Shown here: in pieces, positions 35,778 through 43,916 of the stretch
Layout of the letters: every line of letters begins with the position of its first letter
Numbering within the stretch: position 1 is the first letter of the stretch
Assembly: GCA_019090795.1 (NCBI GenBank)
Contig: JAHRVG010000072.1
Span: 1-43,959 of the forward strand
Length of the DNA: 43,959 nt
Reading direction: 5' to 3'
Source of the DNA: Paracoccaceae bacterium
Lineage (GTDB): Bacteria; Pseudomonadota; Alphaproteobacteria; Rhodobacterales; Rhodobacteraceae
The notes under the pieces: model-generated
Seen by the model: the letters and a program-made list of their open reading frames with translations, nothing else
The model's database searches: none
Told to the model about the DNA's origin: nothing
Made by a program: the position numbers and the translations under genes

Positions 35778-36501
35778 CCGCAAGAAACTGTGCATTTTCG
35801 GGGACAGCCATATTGGCTGTCTGAAAATCGCCCTGACGGAGAAAGCATTCACCACCCGACGCGCCCTTGATTTTGAGTTCTGGGGGGCAGACGGGCCACG
35901 GTTTCGCGCGCTTGATCTGGTGGGATCCACTGTAGTGCCCCGTCCCGAGGTGCTGAAAACCGTGCTGATGGTAAACGGGAACGGCAAAGAGATTCTGGAC
36001 CCGGTTGAATTTGACGCCATCCTGTTTATGGCAGCGCGGGTCAGATCACAGGATTTTTTCACCCCGCTTTTGCACCGGATGCAGCAGGCCGATGGGTTTA
36101 TGTCTAATGCTGTGTTTCGCCAGATATGCCAGGATTGGTTGCCGCGAAATCGCAGCTATCGTGCCGCCAAGGCAATGGCCGCGACGAAAACCGCCAACAT
36201 TATTCTAGCGCCTACAACATTTACAACCGAGGGCTTTGAGAACCGGTTGTCTGACAAACAACGAGGCGCATTTACAGCCTCTCCCCAAGATCGAGACAGG
36301 ATCTGGCAAGAGCTGACCCGCATTGCTGCTGACGATGGAATCACGCTGATCCCCCAACCCGAGGAAACCGTTGTGAACGGTTGTATGACCCGCAAAGAAT
36401 ACACCAACACCATGGCAACCGGCGACATTGATCCGGTACACCGTAACCCAAAATACGCAGCGTTACTGCTGGGCAAGGTTGTTGACACTTTCTACAGCTA
36501 A
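35761..36501 (+). CDS. SGNH-hydrolase-like hypothetical protein
   Basis: A 246-residue protein. The start has LCIFGDSHIG, matching block I of SGNH hydrolases (GDS with the nucleophilic Ser), and the end has TGDIDPVHRNPKYAALLLG, which resembles the Asp-x-x-His block with its Asp and His. The middle is unrecognised. Its start overlaps the GSCFA gene, so the two may act together, for example as esterases or acetyl-group hydrolases on a glycan; that is inference. It is the last gene of the plus-strand cluster, with about 100 bases to the acyl-CoA dehydrogenase gene. Confidence 0.65.
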   Translation: MPLPRSRKKLCIFGDSHIGCLKIALTEKAFTTRRALDFEFWGADGPRFRALDLVGSTVVPRPEVLKTVLMVNGNGKEILDPVEFDAILFMAARVRSQDFFTPLLHRMQQADGFMSNAVFRQICQDWLPRNRSYRAAKAMAATKTANIILAPTTFTTEGFENRLSDKQRGAFTASPQDRDRIWQELTRIAADDGITLIPQPEETVVNGCMTRKEYTNTMATGDIDPVHRNPKYAALLLGKVVDTFYS

Positions 36502-36603
36502 CATCTTATGCGGCGAAGTTTCAGTTTAATCGGTGATTTTCCTTGCCTATGCTCCTGCCTTCCATAAAGCTTGCTGTAGCTTATGAATTGGGCAAGGAGC
36601 CAT

Positions 36604-37842
36604 ATGATGGATTTGGGTGTCACCGAGAAAGTCAAACCGCTGATCAGGCAGGTTCGCCAAATGGTCACCGCAGAAATCGAACCACTTGATCACGCGTTTC
36701 ACGACGAAGTCGGCAAGCATCCCTCTGGTGATCGTTTCAAGCACACGGATCGGCAGCTCGAAATCCTCGATAGGTTAAAAACCAGCGCCAAGGCCAAGGG
36801 GCTGTGGAATTTCTGGCTGACGGATAGCGAAAGGGGCTATGGTCTTACAACCGTGGAATACGCCTATCTGGCCGAGGAAATGGGCAAGGTCAGTATCGCT
36901 GCCGAGGTGTTCAATTGCTCAGCACCTGATACCGGCAATATGGAAGTGATCGAGCGCTATGGCACCGAGGCCCATAAGGAACGTTGGTTGAAACCCTTAT
37001 TAAACGGGGAAATCCGTTCGGCCTATTTGATGACGGAACCCGATGTTGCCAGCTCCGACGCGGCACAACTGGCGTTCGAGGCCAAGCGCGAGGGTGATGA
37101 ATATGTGCTAAACGGCGAAAAATGGTGGGCATCCGGCGCCGGTGACCCGCGTTGCAAGGTTTTCGTTGTGATGGTCTGCACGGCACCAGATGCCGCCAAA
37201 CATGCGCGCCATTCAATGCTGCTGATGGATGCGGATACCAAAGGTATCGAAATGCTGCGCCCAATGCAGGTTTTCGGCCACGATGACGCCCCCCATGGGC
37301 ACATGCATGTTCGCTTTACCGATGTGCGCATCCCCGTCTCCCAGATGGTTCTGGGCGAAGGGCGCGGCTTTGAGGTGGCGCAGGGGCGCCTAGGGCCGGG
37401 GCGGATTCACCATTGTATGCGGGTGATCGGACAAGCGGAAAAGGCGCTCGAAATGATGTGCAAACGGGGGTTGTCACGCAAGGCGTTTGGCAAGCGGATT
37501 GCAGATCTTGGTGCAAATTACGACATCATCGCCAACGCGCGTATGGACATTGAAATGGCGCGCCTTCTGTGCTTGAAGGCAGCTTTTATGATGGATACTG
37601 TTGGTGTAGCCGAGGCGCAGCCGTGGATTTCCAAGATCAAGGTGGTAGCACCTTTGGTGGCCAGCCGCATTGTGGATGATGCGATGCAAATGTACGGCGC
37701 AGGCGGAGTTTCGCAGGATCAACCCTTGGCGCAGATGTACACCAGCATTCGCTCCCTGCGCTTTGCCGACGGGCCAGATGCAGTGCATCGCAGGCAGGTG
37801 GCGAGGGCAGAATTACGCAAATACACCAACGCCAAAACATGA
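36604..37842 (+). CDS. Acyl-CoA dehydrogenase (ACAD10/11-like)
   Basis: A 412-residue FAD enzyme that introduces the alpha-beta double bond in acyl-CoA. It has YLAEEMGKVSIAAEVFNCSAPDTGN, AYLMTEPDVASSDAAQ, NGEKWWASGAGDPRCKVFVVM, GPGRIHHCMRVIGQAEKAL and the C-terminal MYGAGGVSQDQPLAQMYTSIRSLRFADGPD, all typical of the branch related to ACAD10/11. AAGGAG at 36594-36599 supports the ATG at 36604 or the adjacent one at 36607. It would normally be coupled by an ATGA overlap (37839-37842) to a phosphotransferase gene, which here is a remnant. The acyl substrate is unknown. Confidence 0.94.
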   Translation: MMDLGVTEKVKPLIRQVRQMVTAEIEPLDHAFHDEVGKHPSGDRFKHTDRQLEILDRLKTSAKAKGLWNFWLTDSERGYGLTTVEYAYLAEEMGKVSIAAEVFNCSAPDTGNMEVIERYGTEAHKERWLKPLLNGEIRSAYLMTEPDVASSDAAQLAFEAKREGDEYVLNGEKWWASGAGDPRCKVFVVMVCTAPDAAKHARHSMLLMDADTKGIEMLRPMQVFGHDDAPHGHMHVRFTDVRIPVSQMVLGEGRGFEVAQGRLGPGRIHHCMRVIGQAEKALEMMCKRGLSRKAFGKRIADLGANYDIIANARMDIEMARLLCLKAAFMMDTVGVAEAQPWISKIKVVAPLVASRIVDDAMQMYGAGGVSQDQPLAQMYTSIRSLRFADGPDAVHRRQVARAELRKYTNAKT

Positions 37843-37846
37843 GTGC

Positions 37847-38035
37847 TGGACCAAACAATACCATGCATCGCAGATTGATGACATTCCAGAGATGAACAAG
37901 CTCATTGATTGGCTCGGGGCCAATATTCCACCCGATGATGGTCAGCGCACATTGGTACATGGCGATTTTCGCATTGATAACATGCTGTTCGACACCTAAG
38001 CACCAAAATACGTGGCAGTGCTGGATTGGACAATG
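37847..38035 (+). pseudogene. Remnant of a phosphotransferase (APH) family gene
   Basis: In frame 2 after the acyl-CoA dehydrogenase the sequence reads WTKQYHASQIDDIPEMNKLI, then LVHGDFRIDNMLFDT, a TAA stop at 37997, then KYVAVLDW. These are the catalytic HGDxxxxN and metal-binding DW blocks of the aminoglycoside phosphotransferase-like family, which often sits directly after this dehydrogenase. The N-terminal two-thirds and the C-terminus are missing. An ATG overlapping the dehydrogenase stop (37839) opens a different frame and probably marks the old start, so a large internal deletion plus the in-frame stop inactivated the gene. After about 38035 nothing recognisable remains. Confidence 0.8.
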
Positions 38036-38144
38036 CCTCAGACTCCACGCCAGCGGAAAAGCCGGAGCCTATACCCCCGCTTCGCCGCTGCCGGATTACA
38101 GGCGGCGGATCAAGAATTGTGATTTCGGGTGAATTGGGAGCGCT

Positions 38145-41100
38145 TTATTCGGCCGAGCTAACTACTTTCAGCTGTGGCTCCATTTCCACGGCGCGAATGT
38201 CACCCTCGGCGCTGGCTTCCAGCATCTGCCCGGTATCAAACCGCTGCAATCCATCCGCACCTACCAGCATGGGAATGCCATGTTCGCGCGCGACGATCGA
38301 CATATGACTAAGCCAGCCGCCAACCTCTGACACGACGCCCGCGGATTTTAGGACATATGACAACCACATCGGGTGCACCATCGAGCAGACCAAAATATCC
38401 CCCTCCTCAAACCCCTCCAGCGGGCTACCAGCGGCAGAGGTTTCGTAATCGACCACAAAGGCGCGCCCGGTGATTGGGCCACTACCGGAAACCCAGCTCC
38501 CGTTGGCGTCGCCCGCAGAACCATCACTGTTGATCGCAAACGGGTTGCTGGCCAATTCCAACACATCGAGTGTTATCCGGGCAGGCAAGGATGGGGTCTT
38601 ATTGAACAGGCGCATTTGCGTGCGCCGAACGGCAGCCTCCTGTTTCAGGGCTTCGATATCCCCGCCTTCATCCAGCAATTGTTCAAAACCGAGATAAAAC
38701 ACCAGCCCATCATTTCCAAAGGCGTGATCGAGCGCCAAAACCATGCGGCGGATCACCGAAAGGTGCTGCAAGGCATTGTGCTTGGCCTCTTCCTTCAACG
38801 CCTGATAGCGGCGCGAGCGTTCAATCAAACGCGAAAGTTCGGGGTCTGATATTTTGATTGTCTGCGCCGGTTGAGGCGCGGTTCCACCGATTAAGGCCGG
38901 GCGCAGCAACATATCAAGCGTATCGGGGATCTCGCTATAGCGTGGCTCGCTCAACTCGTAATCAAACACCGAGCGGTGGCCCATCTGTTGCTGCAACCAC
39001 ATCTGCTGACTTTTTGACGGCATCAAGGCGGCCTGCTGAATCAACCCGGCCGGGCTAAAGGAAACCTCTCCTGCCAAAAGTTCTTGGGCTGACACGCCCC
39101 GCGCATCACAAGCTTTCTGCGCCTGCGAAGTATAATAACTGGCCGCGATATTGATGGTTTCGATTTCGGTATGGGTCCAGTGCACAAAATCGCTGTAAAT
39201 TTCCGCCAATTGCACCCGCAGGGCCGCATCTGTTAGCTTGGTGAAATCAACCGCATTCCAAAGGGCCACTTTAGCGGTGAATTCGGGCATAAAAACATCC
39301 CTGTAACTATGCTCGATTTCTGTATCGACCTTGCGCAAACGGCGCACGGCGGCGGCGTTCAACTCCACCGTGTTATGGAGTTTCAGCGCCACATCGGAAT
39401 AGAGCCGCCCAAAGACCGTCATCAGGTGCGAAGGCGCGTCCTCGGAGACATTGTAGCTTAGGCCCAGTCGGCGACAAGCCAGATCGACGCTGCCCCCCGG
39501 TGCCCAGATCTCCTGCATATAAGACATAGACAGGGGGCTTGGGCGAGGCAGAACCTCAGACATCTCGTCCAACTCAAGCACCAGCTCATGTTTGCCCGCA
39601 GTGCTAAACCGATCTGTGACTGCTGACCATTCGCTAAACATCGCCTTGTCCGCGTCACTGCCGACGCCAAGCGTGGTAATGTCGCGGCTTTGCACCAGCC
39701 GGATAATGCCATTTTGGCTGGTCCACTCGATGTCTTGTGGCGCATCAAACAGGGCTTCGGCTTGCAGGCCAATACGGCGCAGCTCTTGCAGGTTTACTGG
39801 ACTATCCGACTCAGCCTCCGTCGCACCGGAAATGCGGCCCATACGCAAGGTTGTTGGGGTGACACGACCGGAAACCAAATCATCCGCCGTACCTTTGACG
39901 TATTCCAGCACCATCATACCAGCCGCTTGCGGATCACGGGAAAACAGCACCCCGGAATAATCTGCCATAACCATCTGCTGCACCAGAATGTTGTATTCCT
40001 GCGCCTCATCTTCACTGGCGTAACTATCCACCCTCGCGGCTGTGAAAGAGGCGTAAACCCGATCAATGGCCCCCTCTAGATTGGCGCGATCCACTTCAAG
40101 TTCGCTCTCGAATACGCCGGCAAAGCTCTGGCTATCGCCATCTTCGGCAGCAGCGGAACTGCGTACCGCCAGCAATTTTCGCCCGGCAAGCGCCCAAATT
40201 TGATCAAGGCGCTTTTCGCGTGTTGCCGCATCTGCCGTGGCAAATTCCTGCAAGAAGAGGTGATTTAACACAACCCCTTGGGGCACTGAAATTCCGGCCC
40301 ATGCCATTTGCGACAGGCGCAGGGCCTTGTTGCCGCAGTCATGCAGATAATCGGTGGCGGAAAGCGGAATGATACCGTTAGTGAGATTGTTAATTTGTCG
40401 CGCTAGGCGAAGCTGATGCAGGCTGCCCAGCAGCCGCGAAACGGCACCGGTCACAAAGGCCCGTTGCATCAACAGTAGGGCCAGCGCAAAACACAGATAT
40501 ATGTTACCCAAGGCCGATATCCGAAAGACCAGCACAAACAACAGCGGCGCGCCGATCATCCAGCATAAAATGCGGCCCCTTTTGCTGGATGCCAACGCCA
40601 TTTGCAGATAGGCACCGCCGAGCAGGGTGAACAACAAGGGCAAAGCAAAGAACGGGTCAGGCGTGCCACCGGTTTCCAGCCACAGGACTGGCCCTGCTCC
40701 GTTTGCCGCTTTCTCGACCGCCGCCAACCCCAACATCATCAGCGGCAGAAAGGCCAGCGCAAGCATGTTGCGTAACGGCGTCAGCCCGTGTTTGGCATAA
40801 AACTCCCGCATTGCACGGCTCATGCGTTGCGGATCATCCTTAAGGCGCGCCTTCAAAACAGCCAACTCCGGTTTAACCTTGGCAGAAATAATCTGGTCTT
40901 TTTCCGCCTTGATAGCGATCGGCAGGATCAAAATACGAGAGATCAGAGCCAGCAGGAAAACGGCCAGCAGAATGTGGCTACGCCCGCCGACCCACAGCAA
41001 ACCAGCAGCCAAAGTTGACACAGCACGCTGCCAAAGGGTGGTTTGCTGAACAGCAAGCCAGGCGGCGACATGGGGTTTGGGCGTTGGCGGAACAAAATAT

Positions 41101-42179
41101 TCCCACGGCACCGTGTAGCGCCCGCGATAATCCAGCCCCTTTTGTGCTAGTTCCAGCCCCAAAACCTGCGACATGAAACAGCTGCGCCGGTCATAGCAGG
41201 CGGCGACAATGGGTTTGCTTGGCAGAGCGTCTATTGCTTGCAACAACTGATCCGTTGGCATTGCACGTAGCGTTATATTGACTGCATTCGGCAAATGGCC
41301 GGTCGCAAAATCGGCAGGATAACGCAGATCGACAAACTGAACATCCTGCTGCTCAACAAGGGTTTTCACCTGCTCAGTATCCAGAAGCACAGTATCATTC
41401 AAATAGGGCGGCATCGCGCGCAAATCAGATAATCCTCGCACCGTATCATCGCTGAATTCTCGCCCCTCAACGATCCATTTCTCGATCCCACCGGCGATAA
41501 AGCGGCAGTCGATCCCCTGTGCGGCCAGTTTTTCACAGGTTTCGGAACTGCGATTGCCGTTATGGCAAAAAAGAACCACCTTTTTGCCCGCCGTATCCAC
41601 CTGTGTGGCTTGTAAATCCGGGAACCGGATATGGCGGGACATCGGCAAGCTGCCCATCTGGTTTTCGCCACCTTCCCGCACATCCAGAAACAGGGTCGAA
41701 CGATCCCCGTTCCGCAATTTCGCCAATAATTCCGCAGCCTTGCCGGTGGAGATACCCAACGGATTTTCCGACTGGTTGTCATAGCTCATTACTTTGAGGG
41801 TTTTATCGCGGATTTTACTAGCAGGCCGGTTCAATGTTGCCTGTAAATGCGTCAAGCGAGCTGTTTTGGCGCTATTGTACTGCCAAATGTTGAATCCAAG
41901 CGACAGGATACAAAGGGCCAAAACGCTCAACCCGCCCCGTACCAGAAGCTTGGATTTTTTACCAGCCGCTGTACGCCCCTTGGCACGCGAACCCGCTAAC
42001 GCCGCACCACCACCCAACATCGCGGCACCCAGTGCAAATACCTGCCCCAGAGAGGAAACCGAGCCGATCACCAACTCTGGCGATGGTATCGCCATTGCAG
42101 AACCGGCTTGCAGGGCCAGCGCACCCGCCCCCCCAAGCCCGATGCGAAAAATTTTTACTGAACATCCTGTAAATAGCAT
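38145..42179 (-). CDS. Multidomain membrane protein: two rhodaneses, YidC-like region, PEP-synthase/Rph-like phosphotransferase
   Basis: A 1344-residue fusion. Residues 10-70 hold a signal-like segment ending SAMA and a hydrophobic helix; another helix lies near 85-105. Rhodanese 1 (about 140-240) has active-site Cys205 in FCHNGNRS. Rhodanese 2 (about 265-365) has Cys328 in AACYDRRSC. About 400-580 resembles YidC/Oxa1: a helix with SRILILPIAIKAEK (Arg415 in the place of the conserved hydrophilic Arg), then DDPQRMSRAMREFYAKHG and TPLRN, then helices. About 610-840 is the PEP synthase-type ATP-grasp: LLAVRSSAAAEDGDSQSFAG, VQQMVMADYSGVLFSRDP, IEWTSQNGIIRLVQSRD. VLPRPSPLSMSYM fits the middle domain of rifampin phosphotransferases. 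The end is the swivel domain with His1292 in GGWLSHMSIVARE. The PEP/pyruvate TIM barrel is absent. ATG at 42179 preferred; TTG at 42212 is possible. Substrate unknown. Confidence 0.85.
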   Translation of the reverse strand: MLFTGCSVKIFRIGLGGAGALALQAGSAMAIPSPELVIGSVSSLGQVFALGAAMLGGGAALAGSRAKGRTAAGKKSKLLVRGGLSVLALCILSLGFNIWQYNSAKTARLTHLQATLNRPASKIRDKTLKVMSYDNQSENPLGISTGKAAELLAKLRNGDRSTLFLDVREGGENQMGSLPMSRHIRFPDLQATQVDTAGKKVVLFCHNGNRSSETCEKLAAQGIDCRFIAGGIEKWIVEGREFSDDTVRGLSDLRAMPPYLNDTVLLDTEQVKTLVEQQDVQFVDLRYPADFATGHLPNAVNITLRAMPTDQLLQAIDALPSKPIVAACYDRRSCFMSQVLGLELAQKGLDYRGRYTVPWEYFVPPTPKPHVAAWLAVQQTTLWQRAVSTLAAGLLWVGGRSHILLAVFLLALISRILILPIAIKAEKDQIISAKVKPELAVLKARLKDDPQRMSRAMREFYAKHGLTPLRNMLALAFLPLMMLGLAAVEKAANGAGPVLWLETGGTPDPFFALPLLFTLLGGAYLQMALASSKRGRILCWMIGAPLLFVLVFRISALGNIYLCFALALLLMQRAFVTGAVSRLLGSLHQLRLARQINNLTNGIIPLSATDYLHDCGNKALRLSQMAWAGISVPQGVVLNHLFLQEFATADAATREKRLDQIWALAGRKLLAVRSSAAAEDGDSQSFAGVFESELEVDRANLEGAIDRVYASFTAARVDSYASEDEAQEYNILVQQMVMADYSGVLFSRDPQAAGMMVLEYVKGTADDLVSGRVTPTTLRMGRISGATEAESDSPVNLQELRRIGLQAEALFDAPQDIEWTSQNGIIRLVQSRDITTLGVGSDADKAMFSEWSAVTDRFSTAGKHELVLELDEMSEVLPRPSPLSMSYMQEIWAPGGSVDLACRRLGLSYNVSEDAPSHLMTVFGRLYSDVALKLHNTVELNAAAVRRLRKVDTEIEHSYRDVFMPEFTAKVALWNAVDFTKLTDAALRVQLAEIYSDFVHWTHTEIETINIAASYYTSQAQKACDARGVSAQELLAGEVSFSPAGLIQQAALMPSKSQQMWLQQQMGHRSVFDYELSEPRYSEIPDTLDMLLRPALIGGTAPQPAQTIKISDPELSRLIERSRRYQALKEEAKHNALQHLSVIRRMVLALDHAFGNDGLVFYLGFEQLLDEGGDIEALKQEAAVRRTQMRLFNKTPSLPARITLDVLELASNPFAINSDGSAGDANGSWVSGSGPITGRAFVVDYETSAAGSPLEGFEEGDILVCSMVHPMWLSYVLKSAGVVSEVGGWLSHMSIVAREHGIPMLVGADGLQRFDTGQMLEASAEGDIRAVEMEPQLKVVSSAE

Positions 42180-42443
42180 CGCCTTACCCCGTACTCTCAA
42201 AAATTGCGCCAAACGCTGTCTGGGATTGAGGCAACTCTGCTTGTGATAGAAATTTGAGGTAAATTTTTCCTTAATTTGACCCTAAATCAACGAAAGAGTT
42301 TAATTGTGGTTAACAAATCCGCCTTCAGGTTGCTTGGTTACCCAAAAAATCCGCGCCCGTTCGGGTAGAGAACAGTAAATAATTCAGCACCGTACATATT
42401 GGCCTTGCAATCCCTTTGGGTCATGGGTAAATCGCAGCGGCAC

Positions 42444-42520
42444 GGACCGATAGCTCAGCTGGATAGAGTACCTGACTACGAATCAGGGGGTCGGGGGTTC
42501 GAATCCTCCTCGGTCCGCCA
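42444..42520 (+). tRNA. tRNA-Arg (anticodon ACG)
   Basis: A complete 77-base cloverleaf including the encoded CCA. The acceptor stem GGACCGA/TCGGTCC is perfect, the D-arm has AGCTCAGCTGGATAGAG, the anticodon stem CCTGA/TCAGG encloses CTACGAA with anticodon ACG at 42478-42480, and the T-arm is GGGGG-TTCGAAT-CCTCC. The discriminator base is G. The 3' end of such tRNA-Arg genes is a frequent integration site, and mobile-element debris follows. Confidence 0.97.
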
Positions 42521-42886
42521 ATTAAATCAACAGCTTAGATAGAAAAAACTTCGTATCAACGAAGGATTAGTCTCTTTTTAGTCTCTACAATTGTGATGTT
42601 CTGTTGTGGTGCGCTATGAGAATCAGATGCAGATTTAGTGTAATCAGCAAGCCCGCAGACTAAGCTTTCGAGTTCACCTATTGATCATAGTAAAAGTTTG
42701 ATTTTTTGAACAAAATTGGCATAAACGATTTTTGATCCATCTATTGCTCGGCCTTTTGAAAAATTTTGCAATTTTTTTGCAAATTAAGTACGTAGTCAAA
42801 ACGAAATCATCCCACTAAGCTACATTCGCCTGGGTATTATTGTAACCTAGGGCATCGCGATGCTCTTCAAACACGGAGAGATCGAG
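42521..42886. other. AT-rich spacer after tRNA-Arg
   Basis: About 365 bases, much richer in A and T than the surroundings, with several T- and A-runs. No supported gene. A short hairpin (CTTCG...CGAAG near 42550) is visible. The base composition is unlike its left neighbour and suggests transferred DNA. Confidence 0.6.
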
Positions 42887-43087
42887 ATGCGGATACTATC
42901 AAAACGCCAGCTCAAGGAGTTGGTTTTATACTCGCCACAACACGTGGCCAGACTGGAAAAGGCCGGGACGTTCCCAAAGCGGGTACAACTCGGCCCCAAC
43001 AGGGTGGGATGGGTTGAGGATGAAGTGTTGGACTGGCTGCAAACACGGCTGGATCGTCGAGAAGACCTGACCGATACTCCTGCATAA
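42887..43087 (+). CDS. AlpA-family excisionase/transcriptional regulator
   Basis: A 66-residue DNA-binding protein starting MRILSKRQLKELVLYSPQHV, followed by ARLEKAGTFPKRVQLGPNRV and GWVEDEVLDWLQTRL. This is the MerR-like winged helix of phage AlpA regulators, which control or act in excision of integrated elements. I chose the ATG at 42887, after GGAGAGATCGAG, over the upstream one at 42860. It is downstream of a tRNA, the usual place of such genes, but no integrase is in the window, so the element is probably incomplete or its integrase lies elsewhere. Confidence 0.85.
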   Translation: MRILSKRQLKELVLYSPQHVARLEKAGTFPKRVQLGPNRVGWVEDEVLDWLQTRLDRREDLTDTPA

Positions 43088-43110
43088 GGAGCTCCCCGGC
43101 ACCTACAGCT

Positions 43111-43414
43111 ACAGCCAGCAATGCGATCACACGGGAGTATTTTGATGGCTTTGGACAAACATATCTAACAACACGTACTGGAAAAACCTCGGCAGAGGCG
43201 GATATGATTGCTCAAGTCAGCGAGTTTGATGCTCGCGGAAACCTAGCGCGACAAACCCTGCCATTGATTTGGGCAGACGCCGAGGATGCGCAAGCTAACC
43301 CCACAACATTTGATATTGGAACCGAGGATCTGGTTGAGTTTCATTTTGATGCGCTCAATAGGCCTATCCGCACGATTCTGGCGGATTGCAGCCAGCAGGA
43401 AACGGAATACGCCA
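43111..43414 (+). pseudogene. RHS/Tc-toxin-like gene fragment
   Basis: A frame reading through without a start codon: ASNAITREYFDGFGQTYLTT, VSEFDARGNLARQTLPLIWA, then VEFHFDALNRPIRTILAD and QQETEYA. FDGFG, FDARGN and FDALNRPIRT are the YD-type repeats of RHS and SpvB/TcdB insecticidal-toxin-like proteins. Both ends are cut: on the left it abuts the AlpA gene, on the right it runs into a truncated insertion sequence near 43411. It is too short to be functional and lies in the suspected island. Confidence 0.72.
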
Positions 43415-43551
43415 CGCTGAAGGTAGCGGTCGTACCAACGGTAGAATGTCGTACGTGGAATGCCGAGCTTGGCCAGCGTTAGACGGGCTGACAAGTGGCT
43501 TTCTTCGATCAGCCGGATGATCTCAAGTTTTTCAGATGCAGCACACCTCAT
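43411..43551 (-). pseudogene. IS3-family transposase OrfB, N-terminal fragment
   Basis: The start MRCAASEKLEIIRLIEESHL, then LAKLGIPRTTFYRWYDRYLQRG, is the helix-turn-helix beginning of OrfB. After Gly47 the frame continues only as the antisense of the RHS fragment (VFRFLLAAIRQ...), so the homology stops there. The DDE catalytic domain is lost. Its ATG overlaps the orfA stop codon. Confidence 0.85.
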
Positions 43552-43916
43552 TCGTGGTCGCCCCCATCGCCTATCATGCTTTTTTTAAGCAAACGGAGTT
43601 CGAGCGTTTGTTCTGCTACCACCTCTTTCAGATCACGGGCTTCGCGGCGCAAACCCTTCACCCCGTCAGTGTTCGCAGCGCATGCAGTGTCGCCAGCAAG
43701 CCGTCGCTTGCCAGCCTCCATGAAGTCCTTGGACCATTTGTAGTAGATGCCTTGCGATATACCTTCACGACGACACAGCTCAGCAATGCTGTCTTCACCA
43801 CGCAGACCGTCCAAAACGATCCTGATCTTCTCTTCAGAAGAATAATGTTTGCGCGTGGCCCGTTTGATGTCTTTGACGATCTTCTCGCCACGGCTTTTGG
43901 TTGTCTTTCTCATCAT
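43548..43916 (-). CDS. IS3-family transposase OrfA
   Basis: A 122-residue DNA-binding protein. KHYSSEEKIRIVLDGLRGED and AELCRREGISQGIYYKWSKDF form the helix-turn-helix, and LRREARDLKEVVAEQTLELR forms a leucine-zipper-like coiled coil, typical of OrfA in IS3-type elements. It binds the terminal repeats and joins with OrfB for transposition; with OrfB truncated it can only act on related copies elsewhere. Confidence 0.92.
   Translation of the reverse strand: MMRKTTKSRGEKIVKDIKRATRKHYSSEEKIRIVLDGLRGEDSIAELCRREGISQGIYYKWSKDFMEAGKRRLAGDTACAANTDGVKGLRREARDLKEVVAEQTLELRLLKKSMIGDGGDHE

Noticed and set aside
42180-42212. TTG start at 42212 for the large fusion protein
   Set aside because: The ATG at 42179 gives a better hydrophobic signal start and no convincing ribosome-binding site supports the TTG; left open as an alternative.
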